Positions 44,773 through 52,856 of a stretch of 64,000 nt of DNA are shown here, piece by piece (the first letter of the stretch is position 1; every line of letters starts with the position of its first letter). Location of the stretch: assembly GCF_029945895.1 (NCBI RefSeq), contig NZ_JAQSDL010000097.1, forward strand, positions 69,377 to 133,376, read 5' to 3'. The notes below the pieces were generated by a model. The model searched no databases, was not told where the DNA came from, and saw only the letters and a list, made by a program, of their open reading frames with translations. The position numbers were made by a program, and so were the translations under genes. The DNA is from Polaromonas sp. Lineage in GTDB: Bacteria > Pseudomonadota > Gammaproteobacteria > Burkholderiales > Burkholderiaceae_C.

Positions 44773-45981
44773 ATGACACGCAAATACTTTCGATATGCCG
44801 CCACCAGTCTGCTCAGCATGGTCATCGGTCTGACGGCCACGACCGCCGCCGCTGCCGACCCCGGCGTGACCGACACCAAAATCGTCCTCGGCTCGGTGAC
44901 GCCCGTCAGCGGCCCCCCTAGCCTGCTGGGCAAGGCCCACATGCTTGCCTTGCGGGTATGGGAGCAGGATGTCAACGCCCGCGGTGGCATCAACGGCCGC
45001 AAGTTGGAAATTCGCCAGGACGACGACGGCTATGTGCCCCAGCGTGCCGTGCAGGGCGTCAAGCGACTGGTCGACGTGGAAGGCATCTTCGGCCTGATCG
45101 GCACCTCGGGTTCAGCCATGCTGCAAGCCATGCTGCCCTACATCAACGAGCAGCGCTTGCCAACCATCAACGCCATGGCCGTGGCAGCGGCGCACTTCAC
45201 GCCACCGAACAAAACGGTATTCGTGGTGGGGCCAACCTATTGTCAGGAGTTGAGCTCCGCCATGAAGTACATGGTGGCGAGCAAGAAGCTGCAAAAGGAG
45301 AAGTTTGCACTGGTCTATCAGGATGACGAGTTTGGCAGCGACGTGCGTTGCGGCTACCAGAAGGCGATCAAGGAGCTGGGGCTCAACAGCGTGTCCGAGA
45401 TCTCCTTCAAGCGTGGCACCAAGGACTTCTCGGCCGAGATGCTGAGTCTGAAGCAGGTGGGTGCGACCTTTCTCGCGTCGGGCGGCGTGGTGGCCGAGCA
45501 TTCGATGCTGATGAAGGAAGCCGCCAAAAACCAGATGCCGCTGACCATCCTTGCGGTGCACTCGGCCCACCTGACCCCTGTTCAGGCGCTCGCCGGCGCC
45601 GCGGGCGACGGCTACTTCGTCGCCGACTATGTCCCGCCTCTGACCGACCTGTCGGTGCCAGGCATGGCCAAGTTCATGGGGTTGGCACAGAAGTATCTGT
45701 CAGCCGACGAGCAGAAGATGCTCAACCGCTATTCGATCACAGCCTACGTCGGTGCGCTGCTGATGGAAGACGCGATCCGCCGCTGTGGCAAGGCGCTGAC
45801 CCGCGCCTGTGTCGTCGAGAAGCTGGAAACAACCAAGAACTTCAGCACCGATGGGCTGGCTTCTCCAATCAGTTTTGGCCCCAATGACCGGCACTCGCCG
45901 AGCAGCGTGCTCGTGTTGCGTTCGGACGCCAAAAACTCCCGCTTCGAGCGCGTGTCCGACCCCATCCCCGTGCTCGATTGA
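44773..45981 (+). CDS. HAAT importer substrate-binding protein (tandem copy 2)
   Basis: 402-residue periplasmic binding protein, paralogue of the preceding gene. Signal peptide MTRKYFRYAATSLLSMVIGL...AAAA-DPGV. Core VTPVSGPPSLLGKAHMLALRVWEQDVNARGGING and LIGTSGSAMLQAMLP. AGGAG before the ATG. The binding-site segment after LGK differs from copy 1 (AHMLAL versus AIATTL), hinting at distinct ligands. Confidence 0.92.
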   Translation: MTRKYFRYAATSLLSMVIGLTATTAAAADPGVTDTKIVLGSVTPVSGPPSLLGKAHMLALRVWEQDVNARGGINGRKLEIRQDDDGYVPQRAVQGVKRLVDVEGIFGLIGTSGSAMLQAMLPYINEQRLPTINAMAVAAAHFTPPNKTVFVVGPTYCQELSSAMKYMVASKKLQKEKFALVYQDDEFGSDVRCGYQKAIKELGLNSVSEISFKRGTKDFSAEMLSLKQVGATFLASGGVVAEHSMLMKEAAKNQMPLTILAVHSAHLTPVQALAGAAGDGYFVADYVPPLTDLSVPGMAKFMGLAQKYLSADEQKMLNRYSITAYVGALLMEDAIRRCGKALTRACVVEKLETTKNFSTDGLASPISFGPNDRHSPSSVLVLRSDAKNSRFERVSDPIPVLD

Positions 45982-46037
45982 CACCAGACGCCGTTGCATG
46001 CATTGACCGTCACCCGCCGTACAGCTGGGTCCCGCCC

Positions 46038-47507
46038 GTGTTTCAAAAAGTTCTGATCGCCAACCGTGGCGAGATCGCGCTGCGGATCCTGCGCACACTC
46101 AAGGGCATGGGGCTCGCCACCGTGGTGGCCTACCACGCGGTGGACGCCGATAGCCCGGCCGTGCTGGAGGCTGACGAGTCGGTCGAATTGCACGGCTCGA
46201 CACCCGTGGCTGCCTACCTCGATATCGCGCAGCTGGTCGAAGCGTGTCGGCACAGCGGGGCACAGGCGGTGCATCCCGGTTACGGCTTCCTGTCTGAAAA
46301 CGCTGCGTTTGCGCGTGCGCTAGACGCTGCTGGCATCGTCTTCATTGGCCCGCGTTCGGACACCATCGAACTGATGGGCGACAAGGTGCGCGCGCGCAAC
46401 TTCGTCGCCAAACGCGGCTTTCCGGTAGCGCCGAGCGCCATCGAGGACGATGACCCGGCCAGCTTCGTCGAGCGCGCCAGGGCGCTCGGCGCGCCGCTGC
46501 TGATCAAGCCTTCAGCCGGCGGTGGCGGCAAGGGCATGCGCATCGTGCGTGACCTGTCCGTTTTGGATCGCGAGATCGAGACCGCACGGCGCGAAGGTGA
46601 GCGCTATTTTGGCGACGGTCGGCTGTTTGTCGAACGCTATGTGGAGCGCCCGCGACACATCGAGGTGCAGGTGATGGGCGACGCGCATGGCCAGTTGGTG
46701 CATTTCTGGGAGCGTGAATGTTCAGTGCAGCGGCGCTTCCAGAAAATCATTGAAGAAACCCCCTCCCCGGCCCTTTCACCGGCGCAGCGCCACGATATCT
46801 GCGAAGCCGCGGCCGGCATTGCCCGCGCCGCCAACTATCGCGGCGCAGGCACCGTGGAGTTCATCTACGGCGCCGGTGGCGAGTTTTACTTTCTTGAGAT
46901 GAACACGCGTCTGCAGGTCGAACACCCGGTCACCGAAATGGTCACGGGCTTTGACCTCGTTCGCGAACAGGTGCGCGTTGCCCAGGGTGAGCCGCTCGGC
47001 TACGCCCAGGCGGACATCGTGCGGCTTGGTCACGCCATCGAATGCAGGCTTTACGCCGAAGATGCCGAGCATGATTTCCGCCCCGCCACCGGTGACATCC
47101 TGTGCTGGCGGCCGCCATCCGGTCCCGGCGTGCGGGTTGATGCCGGCGTGCGCGAAGGTCAGGCGGTGAGCACTGCATTTGACCCCATGATCGCCAAAAT
47201 TATTTGCCATGGCAACACGCGTGCACAGGCTATCGAACGCTCCATCCTGGCGCTTGAGCAATCGGTGCTGTTGGGTCTGACCACCAACGCACGCTACCTC
47301 ACGCGGGTACTGCGCCATGCCGAGTTCCGTGCTGGCCAGGCCGACACCGGCATGCTGGCACGCTGTGCCGACGAGCTGCGCGAGTCTCTCACACCCGATG
47401 ACATCGACCTGGTACTGGCATCGGCGGTGCTCGCCGACCGCGAACTGTTGCGCGCCGTGCACGCCATTCCCGCGATGCACGCCGCCATGGGACCCTGGAG
47501 GAATTGA
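46038..47507 (+). CDS. Biotin carboxylase subunit (stand-alone)
   Basis: 489-residue biotin carboxylase. Starts with VFQKVLIANRGEIALRI; GTG at 46038 fits the family start, though a TTG at 45978 overlapping the previous stop is in frame. ATP-grasp loop SAGGGGKGMRIV, EMNTRLQVEHPVTEMV, and the C-terminal AEDAEHDFRPATGDI. It carboxylates biotin on the separate carrier protein encoded next. Unlike the alpha subunit at 8806 it carries no biotinyl domain. Confidence 0.92.
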   Translation: MFQKVLIANRGEIALRILRTLKGMGLATVVAYHAVDADSPAVLEADESVELHGSTPVAAYLDIAQLVEACRHSGAQAVHPGYGFLSENAAFARALDAAGIVFIGPRSDTIELMGDKVRARNFVAKRGFPVAPSAIEDDDPASFVERARALGAPLLIKPSAGGGGKGMRIVRDLSVLDREIETARREGERYFGDGRLFVERYVERPRHIEVQVMGDAHGQLVHFWERECSVQRRFQKIIEETPSPALSPAQRHDICEAAAGIARAANYRGAGTVEFIYGAGGEFYFLEMNTRLQVEHPVTEMVTGFDLVREQVRVAQGEPLGYAQADIVRLGHAIECRLYAEDAEHDFRPATGDILCWRPPSGPGVRVDAGVREGQAVSTAFDPMIAKIICHGNTRAQAIERSILALEQSVLLGLTTNARYLTRVLRHAEFRAGQADTGMLARCADELRESLTPDDIDLVLASAVLADRELLRAVHAIPAMHAAMGPWRN

Positions 47508-47509
47508 CG

Positions 47510-48010
47510 ATGCGCCGCCGCTATGTCATCAATGGCCAGGTCCATGACCTCGTGGTAACACGTGGAGCGAATGGCGTGTTCCACGTCAGCCATGGCGAAC
47601 GCAAATTCGAGATGCAGGGAAAGGCGCTGACTGATGGCCGTTGGCGGGTAGCCGTGGATCAGCGCTCGCAAGCCGTCTGGATCGCCACACGGGGCGACAG
47701 CCGATTCGTGCATAGCGCGGCCACCGGCGCCCTCGAGGTCGAGGTGATCGATCTCAGCGCAGCCTCCGGCGGCGACCGGGCCGGTGCCGCTTCCGACTTG
47801 CTGCAGGCACCGATGCCCGGCACGGTGATCGCGGTTCATGTGGCCGTCGGTGATGCCGTGCACGTTGGTCAACCGCTCATCGTGATCGAAAGCATGAAGC
47901 TGGAAACCACGCTGACGGCACCGCGCGATGCCCGGGTCAAGGCGGTGCACTTTGCCATCGGCAACACCTTCGCTCTCAAGTCCACCCTCGTGACGCTGCA
48001 AGACCTCTGA
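47510..48010 (+). CDS. Biotin carboxyl carrier protein
   Basis: 166-residue carrier. ATG at 47510 (MRRRYVINGQ) has GGAGG upstream; a TTG two codons earlier is in frame. Biotin-accepting Lys130 in IESMKLETT near the end, with the mobile segment QAPMPGTVIAVHVAVGD before it. An N-terminal beta domain of about 85 residues precedes the biotinyl domain, as in split propionyl- or methylcrotonyl-type carboxylases. Encoded between biotin carboxylase and carboxyltransferase. Confidence 0.9.
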   Translation: MRRRYVINGQVHDLVVTRGANGVFHVSHGERKFEMQGKALTDGRWRVAVDQRSQAVWIATRGDSRFVHSAATGALEVEVIDLSAASGGDRAGAASDLLQAPMPGTVIAVHVAVGDAVHVGQPLIVIESMKLETTLTAPRDARVKAVHFAIGNTFALKSTLVTLQDL

Positions 48011-48020
48011 GAACTGATTG

Positions 48021-49619
48021 ATGAAACGCATCGACTCCCGCATCGACACCGCATCCGAAGCGTTCCGGCGAAACCATCAAGCCATGAGCGCTATCGTCGC
48101 GAATTTTCGCGAGCGCATGGAAATCACGCGCCACCAACGTCCGCCGCATGAGATCAAGCGCGTGCGCGCGCAGGGAAAACTGCTAGTGCGTGAACGGCTG
48201 GACTTGCTACTCGATCCCGGTACGCCCTTTCTTGAGTTCTCGGCGCTGGCTGCTTGCGAGGACTACAACGGCGAGGTACCGGGTGCCAACGTGGTCACCG
48301 GTCTCGGCGTGGTCAGTGGCCGCGAGGTGCTGATCCACGCCGACGATTCCAGCGTCAAAGGCGGTGTCTGGTACACATTGACACCGCGCAAGCTGGCACG
48401 CCTGCTGGACATCGCGCTGGAGAACCAGTTGCCGGTCCTGCATCTGTGCGACAGCGGCGGCGCCTTCCTTGAAGAACTGTCAGGCGTGTACATCGAAGGT
48501 GGCCGGGTGTTCCGCAACCAATGCCTGCTGTCCAAGGCCGGCGTGCCGCAGGTCGCGATGGTGTTCGGCCACTGCACCGCCGGCGGTGCCTACATCCCGG
48601 CGCTGTGCGATTACAGCATCATCGTGCGTGGCGCCGGCGGCGTGTTCCTCGGCGGGCCACCGCTCGTCAAGGCCGCCACCGGTGAGGAGCACACTGCCGA
48701 CGAGATCGGAGGCTGTGATTTACACACCCAGGTATCCGGCACGGTCGATTACCCGGCCGACAACGAAGCCCACGCCATCGAGATTTGCCGCGAGATCGTC
48801 GCGCAGTTCAAGCCAGCGACGAAGAGCTATCTGCCCGAGCGCGATGCCGAGCCACCCTACTACGACCCCGACGAAATGCTGGGCATCGTCTCGCCCGACC
48901 ACCGGGTGCAGTTTGACCAGCGCGAACTCATCGCCCGCATCGTGGACGGCAGCCGCTTCCACGAATACCAGCCCGCCTACGGCACGACGCTGGTCTGCGG
49001 CTACGCCTACATTTGGGGCTACCGCGTCGGCATCCTGGCCAACAACGGCGTGTTGTTCAGCGATAGCTCCAAGAAGGCGGCGCACTTCATTTCGCTATGC
49101 AACCAGAACCGCACGCCGCTCGTGTTCCTGCAAAACACCACCGGCTACATGATAGGCCGTAGCTACGAGATGGAAGGCATCACCAAGGACGGTGCCAAGA
49201 TGCTGATGGCACAGGCCGGCAGCGAGGTGCCCAAGTTCACCGTGATCACCAGCGCGGCATTCGGTGCGGGCTACTACGGCATGTGCGGCCGGGCCTGGGA
49301 CCCGCGCATGATCTGGGCCTGGCCGAACGTGCACATGGGCGTGATGGGCCCGGACCAGGCGGCCAACACCCTGGTCGATGTGAAAATCGCCCAACTGCGC
49401 CGCAACGGCCACACGCCCAACGAGGCCGAAATGGCGCAATTGCGCCAGCGCGTGTACGAAAAGGCCGAGCGCGAATCCAACGCCTACTTTGCCACCTCGC
49501 GCTTGTGGGACGACGGTCTGCTGGCGCCCACTGACACCCGCAACGCACTGGGCATGGCGCTCTCAGCCGCCGCCCACGCCCCGATCGCCGACCCGCATTA
49601 CGGAATTTTCCGATTCTGA
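48021..49619 (+). CDS. Acyl-CoA carboxylase carboxyltransferase subunit
   Basis: 532-residue carboxyltransferase. CDSGGAFLEELSGVYIEGG in the N-terminal half, GHCTAGGAYIPALCDYSI, and SAAFGAGYYGMCGRAWDPRMIWAWP with VMGPDQAANTL in the C-terminal half. It shares the MGPDQAA variant with the carboxyltransferase at 10870, so both depart from the usual MGGEQAA. Acceptor CoA ester unknown. ATG at 48021 chosen; a TTG directly before it is in frame. Confidence 0.92.
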   Translation: MKRIDSRIDTASEAFRRNHQAMSAIVANFRERMEITRHQRPPHEIKRVRAQGKLLVRERLDLLLDPGTPFLEFSALAACEDYNGEVPGANVVTGLGVVSGREVLIHADDSSVKGGVWYTLTPRKLARLLDIALENQLPVLHLCDSGGAFLEELSGVYIEGGRVFRNQCLLSKAGVPQVAMVFGHCTAGGAYIPALCDYSIIVRGAGGVFLGGPPLVKAATGEEHTADEIGGCDLHTQVSGTVDYPADNEAHAIEICREIVAQFKPATKSYLPERDAEPPYYDPDEMLGIVSPDHRVQFDQRELIARIVDGSRFHEYQPAYGTTLVCGYAYIWGYRVGILANNGVLFSDSSKKAAHFISLCNQNRTPLVFLQNTTGYMIGRSYEMEGITKDGAKMLMAQAGSEVPKFTVITSAAFGAGYYGMCGRAWDPRMIWAWPNVHMGVMGPDQAANTLVDVKIAQLRRNGHTPNEAEMAQLRQRVYEKAERESNAYFATSRLWDDGLLAPTDTRNALGMALSAAAHAPIADPHYGIFRF

Positions 49620-49628
49620 AGGGACAAC

Positions 49629-50492
49629 ATGACAGAAGACACTACCTTCGGCTTCGACGACGAAGCCCTCGCAACCCGACCCACCGTCTACCAGCCCGGA
49701 CTCTTCGATGGGCAGGTGGTGATTGTCAGCGGCGCCGGCAGCGGCATCGGCAAGGGAATCGCCTTTCTGTACGCGCGCCTGGGCGCCAGGCTGGTCATCT
49801 GCGGGCGCGATCAGGAAAAGCTCGAAGCCAGCGCCGAATGGCTGCGCCGGCTCGGCAGCTCTGACGTGCTGGTGCAACCCATGACGATCCGCGAGCCCGA
49901 GCAGGTGGAACAGTTGATCGACGTGGCGTGGCTGCACTTCGGACGCATAGACGTGCTCGTCAACAACGCCGGCGGGCAATTCCCGCAGCGGGCGCTGGAC
50001 TACAGCGTCAAGGGCTGGAAGGCGGTGATAGACACCAACCTGAACGGCACCTGGTACATGATGCAGACACTGGCGCGCCGCTGGCGCGATACCGGCACGC
50101 AGGGCAACATCGTCAACATCGTCGCCACCTTCCAGCGCGGCATGCCGGGCGTGGCGCACACCTGCGCGGCGCGCGCCGCCGTGACCCACCTGTCCAAAAC
50201 CGTTGCCGTGGAGTGGGCGCAGCATGGCATCCGCGTCAATTGCATCGCGCCGGGGGCGATCGCCAGCACCGGCTTCCGTCAGTATTCCCCCGAGGCGGTG
50301 AAAGCCTTCGCAGGTGCCAACCCGATGAAGCATGTCGGTGACGTGCAGGACGTGGCCGAGGCCGCGGTCTACCTCAGCGCACCCAGCGGCAAGTTCATCA
50401 CCGGCGAGCTGCTCACGGTGGACGGCGGCGGCGTGCTCTGGGGCGAAGTCTGGACCATCGCCAAACCCGATTACTTCAAGGTGAGCGCATGA
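49629..50492 (+). CDS. SDR, PECR-like, no catalytic Tyr/Lys (copy 1)
   Basis: 287-residue short-chain dehydrogenase fold. Cofactor motif SGAGSGIGKGIAF, NNAGGQFPQRALDYSVKGW. The catalytic YxxxK is replaced by AHTCAARAA, then VEWAQHGIRVNCIAPG. Related to peroxisomal trans-2-enoyl-CoA reductase-type proteins. Overlaps the next gene, its paralogue, by four bases, so the two may form a heteromer. It follows the second carboxylase and may reduce an enoyl-CoA made there. Confidence 0.88.
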   Translation: MTEDTTFGFDDEALATRPTVYQPGLFDGQVVIVSGAGSGIGKGIAFLYARLGARLVICGRDQEKLEASAEWLRRLGSSDVLVQPMTIREPEQVEQLIDVAWLHFGRIDVLVNNAGGQFPQRALDYSVKGWKAVIDTNLNGTWYMMQTLARRWRDTGTQGNIVNIVATFQRGMPGVAHTCAARAAVTHLSKTVAVEWAQHGIRVNCIAPGAIASTGFRQYSPEAVKAFAGANPMKHVGDVQDVAEAAVYLSAPSGKFITGELLTVDGGGVLWGEVWTIAKPDYFKVSA

Positions 50493-51367
50493 ACTCGGCT
50501 GAGACGCAACACCCCAAGTTCGGCCCGGGCGACGAAGCCCTGGCCGCGCTCCCGACGGTCTACCGCGATGACCTGTTCGCCGGCAAGGTGGTACTGGTGT
50601 CGGGCGCCGGCAGCGGCATCGGCAAGGCGATCGCCTTTCTGTTTGCCCGGCTGGGTGCCACGCTCGCGATTTGCGGGCGCAAGGCCGACAAGCTCGATGA
50701 CTGCGCCGAAAAACTACGCGCGCTATCGGGCCGCGAGGTATTGACCTACCCGATGACCATCCGCGAGCCCGAGCAGGTGGACGCCATGCTCAGCGCCGTG
50801 TGGGAACGCTTCGGCGGCGTCGACGTGCTGGTCAACAACGCCGGCGGCCAGTTTGCCGCCCATGCGATGGACTTCAGCGTCAAGGGCTGGAACGCGGTGA
50901 TCGACACCAACCTCAACGGCAGTTGGTACATGATGCAGGGAGCGGCCAAACGCTGGGTGGAACAGGGCCGACCCGGCAACATCGTCAACATCACCGCAGC
51001 CATCGACCGCGGCCTCACCGGCATGGCGCACACCACCGCCTCGCGCGCGGGCGTCATCGCGCTGTCGCGCACGCTGGCCATCGAGTGGGCAGAGCACGGC
51101 ATCCGCCTGAACTGCATTGGCGCCGGCGCCATCGAGAGCAACGGTTTCAACAACTACCGCGAGGAAAACGTCGCCACTTTCTACCAGTGCAACCCGATGA
51201 AGCGGGCCGGCGACGTGCAGGACATCGCCGAGGCGGTGGTCTACCTCGCCGCTCCCTCGGGCAAGTTCATCACCGGCGAGGTGCTCAACGTCGAAGGCGG
51301 GATGCTGCTGTGGGGCGAGTTCTGGCCTGCTGGCAAGCCGGACTACTTCAAGGTCGATCAGCCATGA
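50489..51367 (+). CDS. SDR, PECR-like, no catalytic Tyr/Lys (copy 2)
   Basis: 292-residue paralogue of the preceding SDR: same SGAGSGIGKAIAF cofactor motif, NNAGGQFAAHAMDFSVKGW and ending WGEFWPAGKPDYFKV. The active-site segment reads AHTTASRAG instead of YxxxK. Product of a recent-looking tandem duplication. Last gene of the 13-kb operon from 38105, followed by a strong hairpin at 51418. Confidence 0.88.
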   Translation: MNSAETQHPKFGPGDEALAALPTVYRDDLFAGKVVLVSGAGSGIGKAIAFLFARLGATLAICGRKADKLDDCAEKLRALSGREVLTYPMTIREPEQVDAMLSAVWERFGGVDVLVNNAGGQFAAHAMDFSVKGWNAVIDTNLNGSWYMMQGAAKRWVEQGRPGNIVNITAAIDRGLTGMAHTTASRAGVIALSRTLAIEWAEHGIRLNCIGAGAIESNGFNNYREENVATFYQCNPMKRAGDVQDIAEAVVYLAAPSGKFITGEVLNVEGGMLLWGEFWPAGKPDYFKVDQP

Positions 51368-51417
51368 GAGCGCAGGGCCTGGCCTCGTCGGCAGCCTTAC
51401 GCGCATGCGTTCCGTCT

Positions 51418-51445
51418 CCCGAGACTGCGGGGCCGCAGTCTCGGG
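51418..51445 (+). terminator. Strong hairpin between convergent operons
   Basis: Perfect 13-base arms CCCGAGACTGCGG and CCGCAGTCTCGGG separated by two bases, 51 bases after the last rightward gene. No tight T-run follows, only a moderately T-rich stretch, so Rho-independent action is likely but not ideal. It lies between convergent genes. Confidence 0.6.
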
Positions 51446-51472
51446 TATCTCCGGTTAATCTTGCTTTCTTGG

Positions 51473-51835
51473 TCAGTCAATTTCCAATTTTTCCGTCGCT
51501 TCCATGTTGGGTAATTGGCTGAGAGGCAATGCGCTGGATTGGAAGCTTACCTGGATACGATTGACCGAAGAGATCATCAAGCAGCGCACTGCGATATCGG
51601 ACGATTCCGCTGCCACCCTCTCGCAGTATTCCCATTGTTCTTTAGTCACAGACGCCTTGACCTCGACAGCCTTTGCCAACCGGATGACTGCCAACCGGCG
51701 GTGACCAAATTTGATGCTACGCGTCAACAACGCGAGCGCAGCTTCTCGGGATCGCTCTTGATCATCGGAGGGCGCGTATGGCATAACGCCTCGTCGGACT
51801 AATCGTTTCATGTCTCGCACTGCTTTACGCGTCAT
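51473..51835 (-). CDS. Hypothetical protein
   Basis: 120-residue open frame that I do not recognise. Rich in Arg/Lys at the N-terminus (MTRKAVRDMKRLVRR), with a plausible helical middle (EAALALLTRSIKFGHRR, SVTKEQWEYCERVAAES). The region is visibly less GC-rich than its neighbours, and the protein is not an antisense shadow of a larger gene. A start at Met9 (MKRLV) is equally possible. No clear ribosome site. It may be a remnant of older DNA between the two convergent operons; reality of expression uncertain. Confidence 0.5.
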   Translation of the reverse strand: MTRKAVRDMKRLVRRGVMPYAPSDDQERSREAALALLTRSIKFGHRRLAVIRLAKAVEVKASVTKEQWEYCERVAAESSDIAVRCLMISSVNRIQVSFQSSALPLSQLPNMEATEKLEID

Positions 51836-51933
51836 CCGTCAGGGTTCCCAGGTTGTCATGTCGCTAATATCGCACCGACTATGTGACGTCTCGCATTCGG
51901 TCGCCGGAATCAATGTCTTCTGCGCCATCTCGC

Positions 51934-52746
51934 TCACGCCAACCAGCGTTTCCTGCGCTTGTAGCTCTTCACATCCCTGAAGCTCTTGCGGTCGCCGCTG
52001 CCCACGCCAAGGTAAAATTCCTTGACGTCCTCGTTCTCCCGCAGCGAAACGGCTTCGCCGTCCATCACGATGCGCCCGTTCTCCAGGATGTAGCCGTAGT
52101 CCGAGTAGCGCAACGCCATGTTGGTGTTCTGCTCGGCGAGCAGAAAGGTCACGCGCTCCTTGGCATTCAAGTCCTTGACGATCTCGAACACCTCTTCGAC
52201 GATTTGCGGCGCCAAGCCCATCGACGGCTCGTCGAGCAGCATCATCTTAGGGTTCGCCATCAGCGCGCGACCGATGGCGCACATCTGCTGCTCGCCGCCC
52301 GAGGTGTAGGCGGCCTGCGAGGTGCGGCGCATTTTCAGGCGAGGAAAGTAGGCGTAGACCTTCTCTAGTGTCGCCGCCACTGCGGCGCGTCCGTCGCGGC
52401 GAGTGTAGGCACCGGTCATCAGATTGTCCTCGATGGTCAGGTGGGCGAAGCAGCGGCGGCCTTCCATCACCTGGATCACGCCACGCTCGACCATGTCGGA
52501 CGCGTTCAAGCGTTCAATGCGTTCGCCGCGCAACTCGATGCGGCCCTTGGTCACCGCGCCGCGTTCGCCGGCCAGCAGGTTGCTCACCGCGCGCAGCGTG
52601 GTCGTCTTGCCCGCCCCGTTGCCACCCATCAGGGCAACGATGCGGCCCTCAGGCACCTGCAGCGACACGCCCTTCAGTACGAGGATCACGTGGTTGTAGA
52701 TGACCTCGATGCCGTTGACGTTGAGAAGGATGTTTTTGGAGTCCAT
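51934..52746 (-). CDS. HAAT ABC importer ATP-binding protein (LivF type)
   Basis: 270-residue ATPase of the third importer. Walker A GGNGAGKTTT near residue 40, VMEGRRCFAHLTIEDNL, signature TSGGEQQMCAIGRAL, Walker B MMLLDEPSMGLAP, and the shared C-terminal tail RDVKSYKRRKRWLA. Last gene of the minus-strand mutase operon, 110 bases after the binding-protein gene. Confidence 0.92.
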   Translation of the reverse strand: MDSKNILLNVNGIEVIYNHVILVLKGVSLQVPEGRIVALMGGNGAGKTTTLRAVSNLLAGERGAVTKGRIELRGERIERLNASDMVERGVIQVMEGRRCFAHLTIEDNLMTGAYTRRDGRAAVAATLEKVYAYFPRLKMRRTSQAAYTSGGEQQMCAIGRALMANPKMMLLDEPSMGLAPQIVEEVFEIVKDLNAKERVTFLLAEQNTNMALRYSDYGYILENGRIVMDGEAVSLRENEDVKEFYLGVGSGDRKSFRDVKSYKRRKRWLA

Positions 52747-52799
52747 GGATTCTTTCTTTTACCAATCTGCAGCACTGCGCGCAATGCTGGCGGCTGTCC

Positions 52800-52828
52800 T
52801 GTCATTGCGGATCAAGTCCGCAATGACA
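52800..52828. repeat. Inverted repeat TGTCATTGCGGA / TCCGCAATGACA
   Basis: Perfect 12-base arms with a five-base loop between the binding-protein and LivF genes. A degenerate partner (CCGGAATGACAGG) follows at about 52840. The composition recalls dispersed palindromic TGTCATTCCGG-type repeats in many proteobacteria. It may form an mRNA hairpin that lowers downstream LivF expression or protects the binding-protein message. Confidence 0.6.
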
Positions 52829-52856
52829 TTTAAAAAGCCCGGAATGACAGGTCGAA

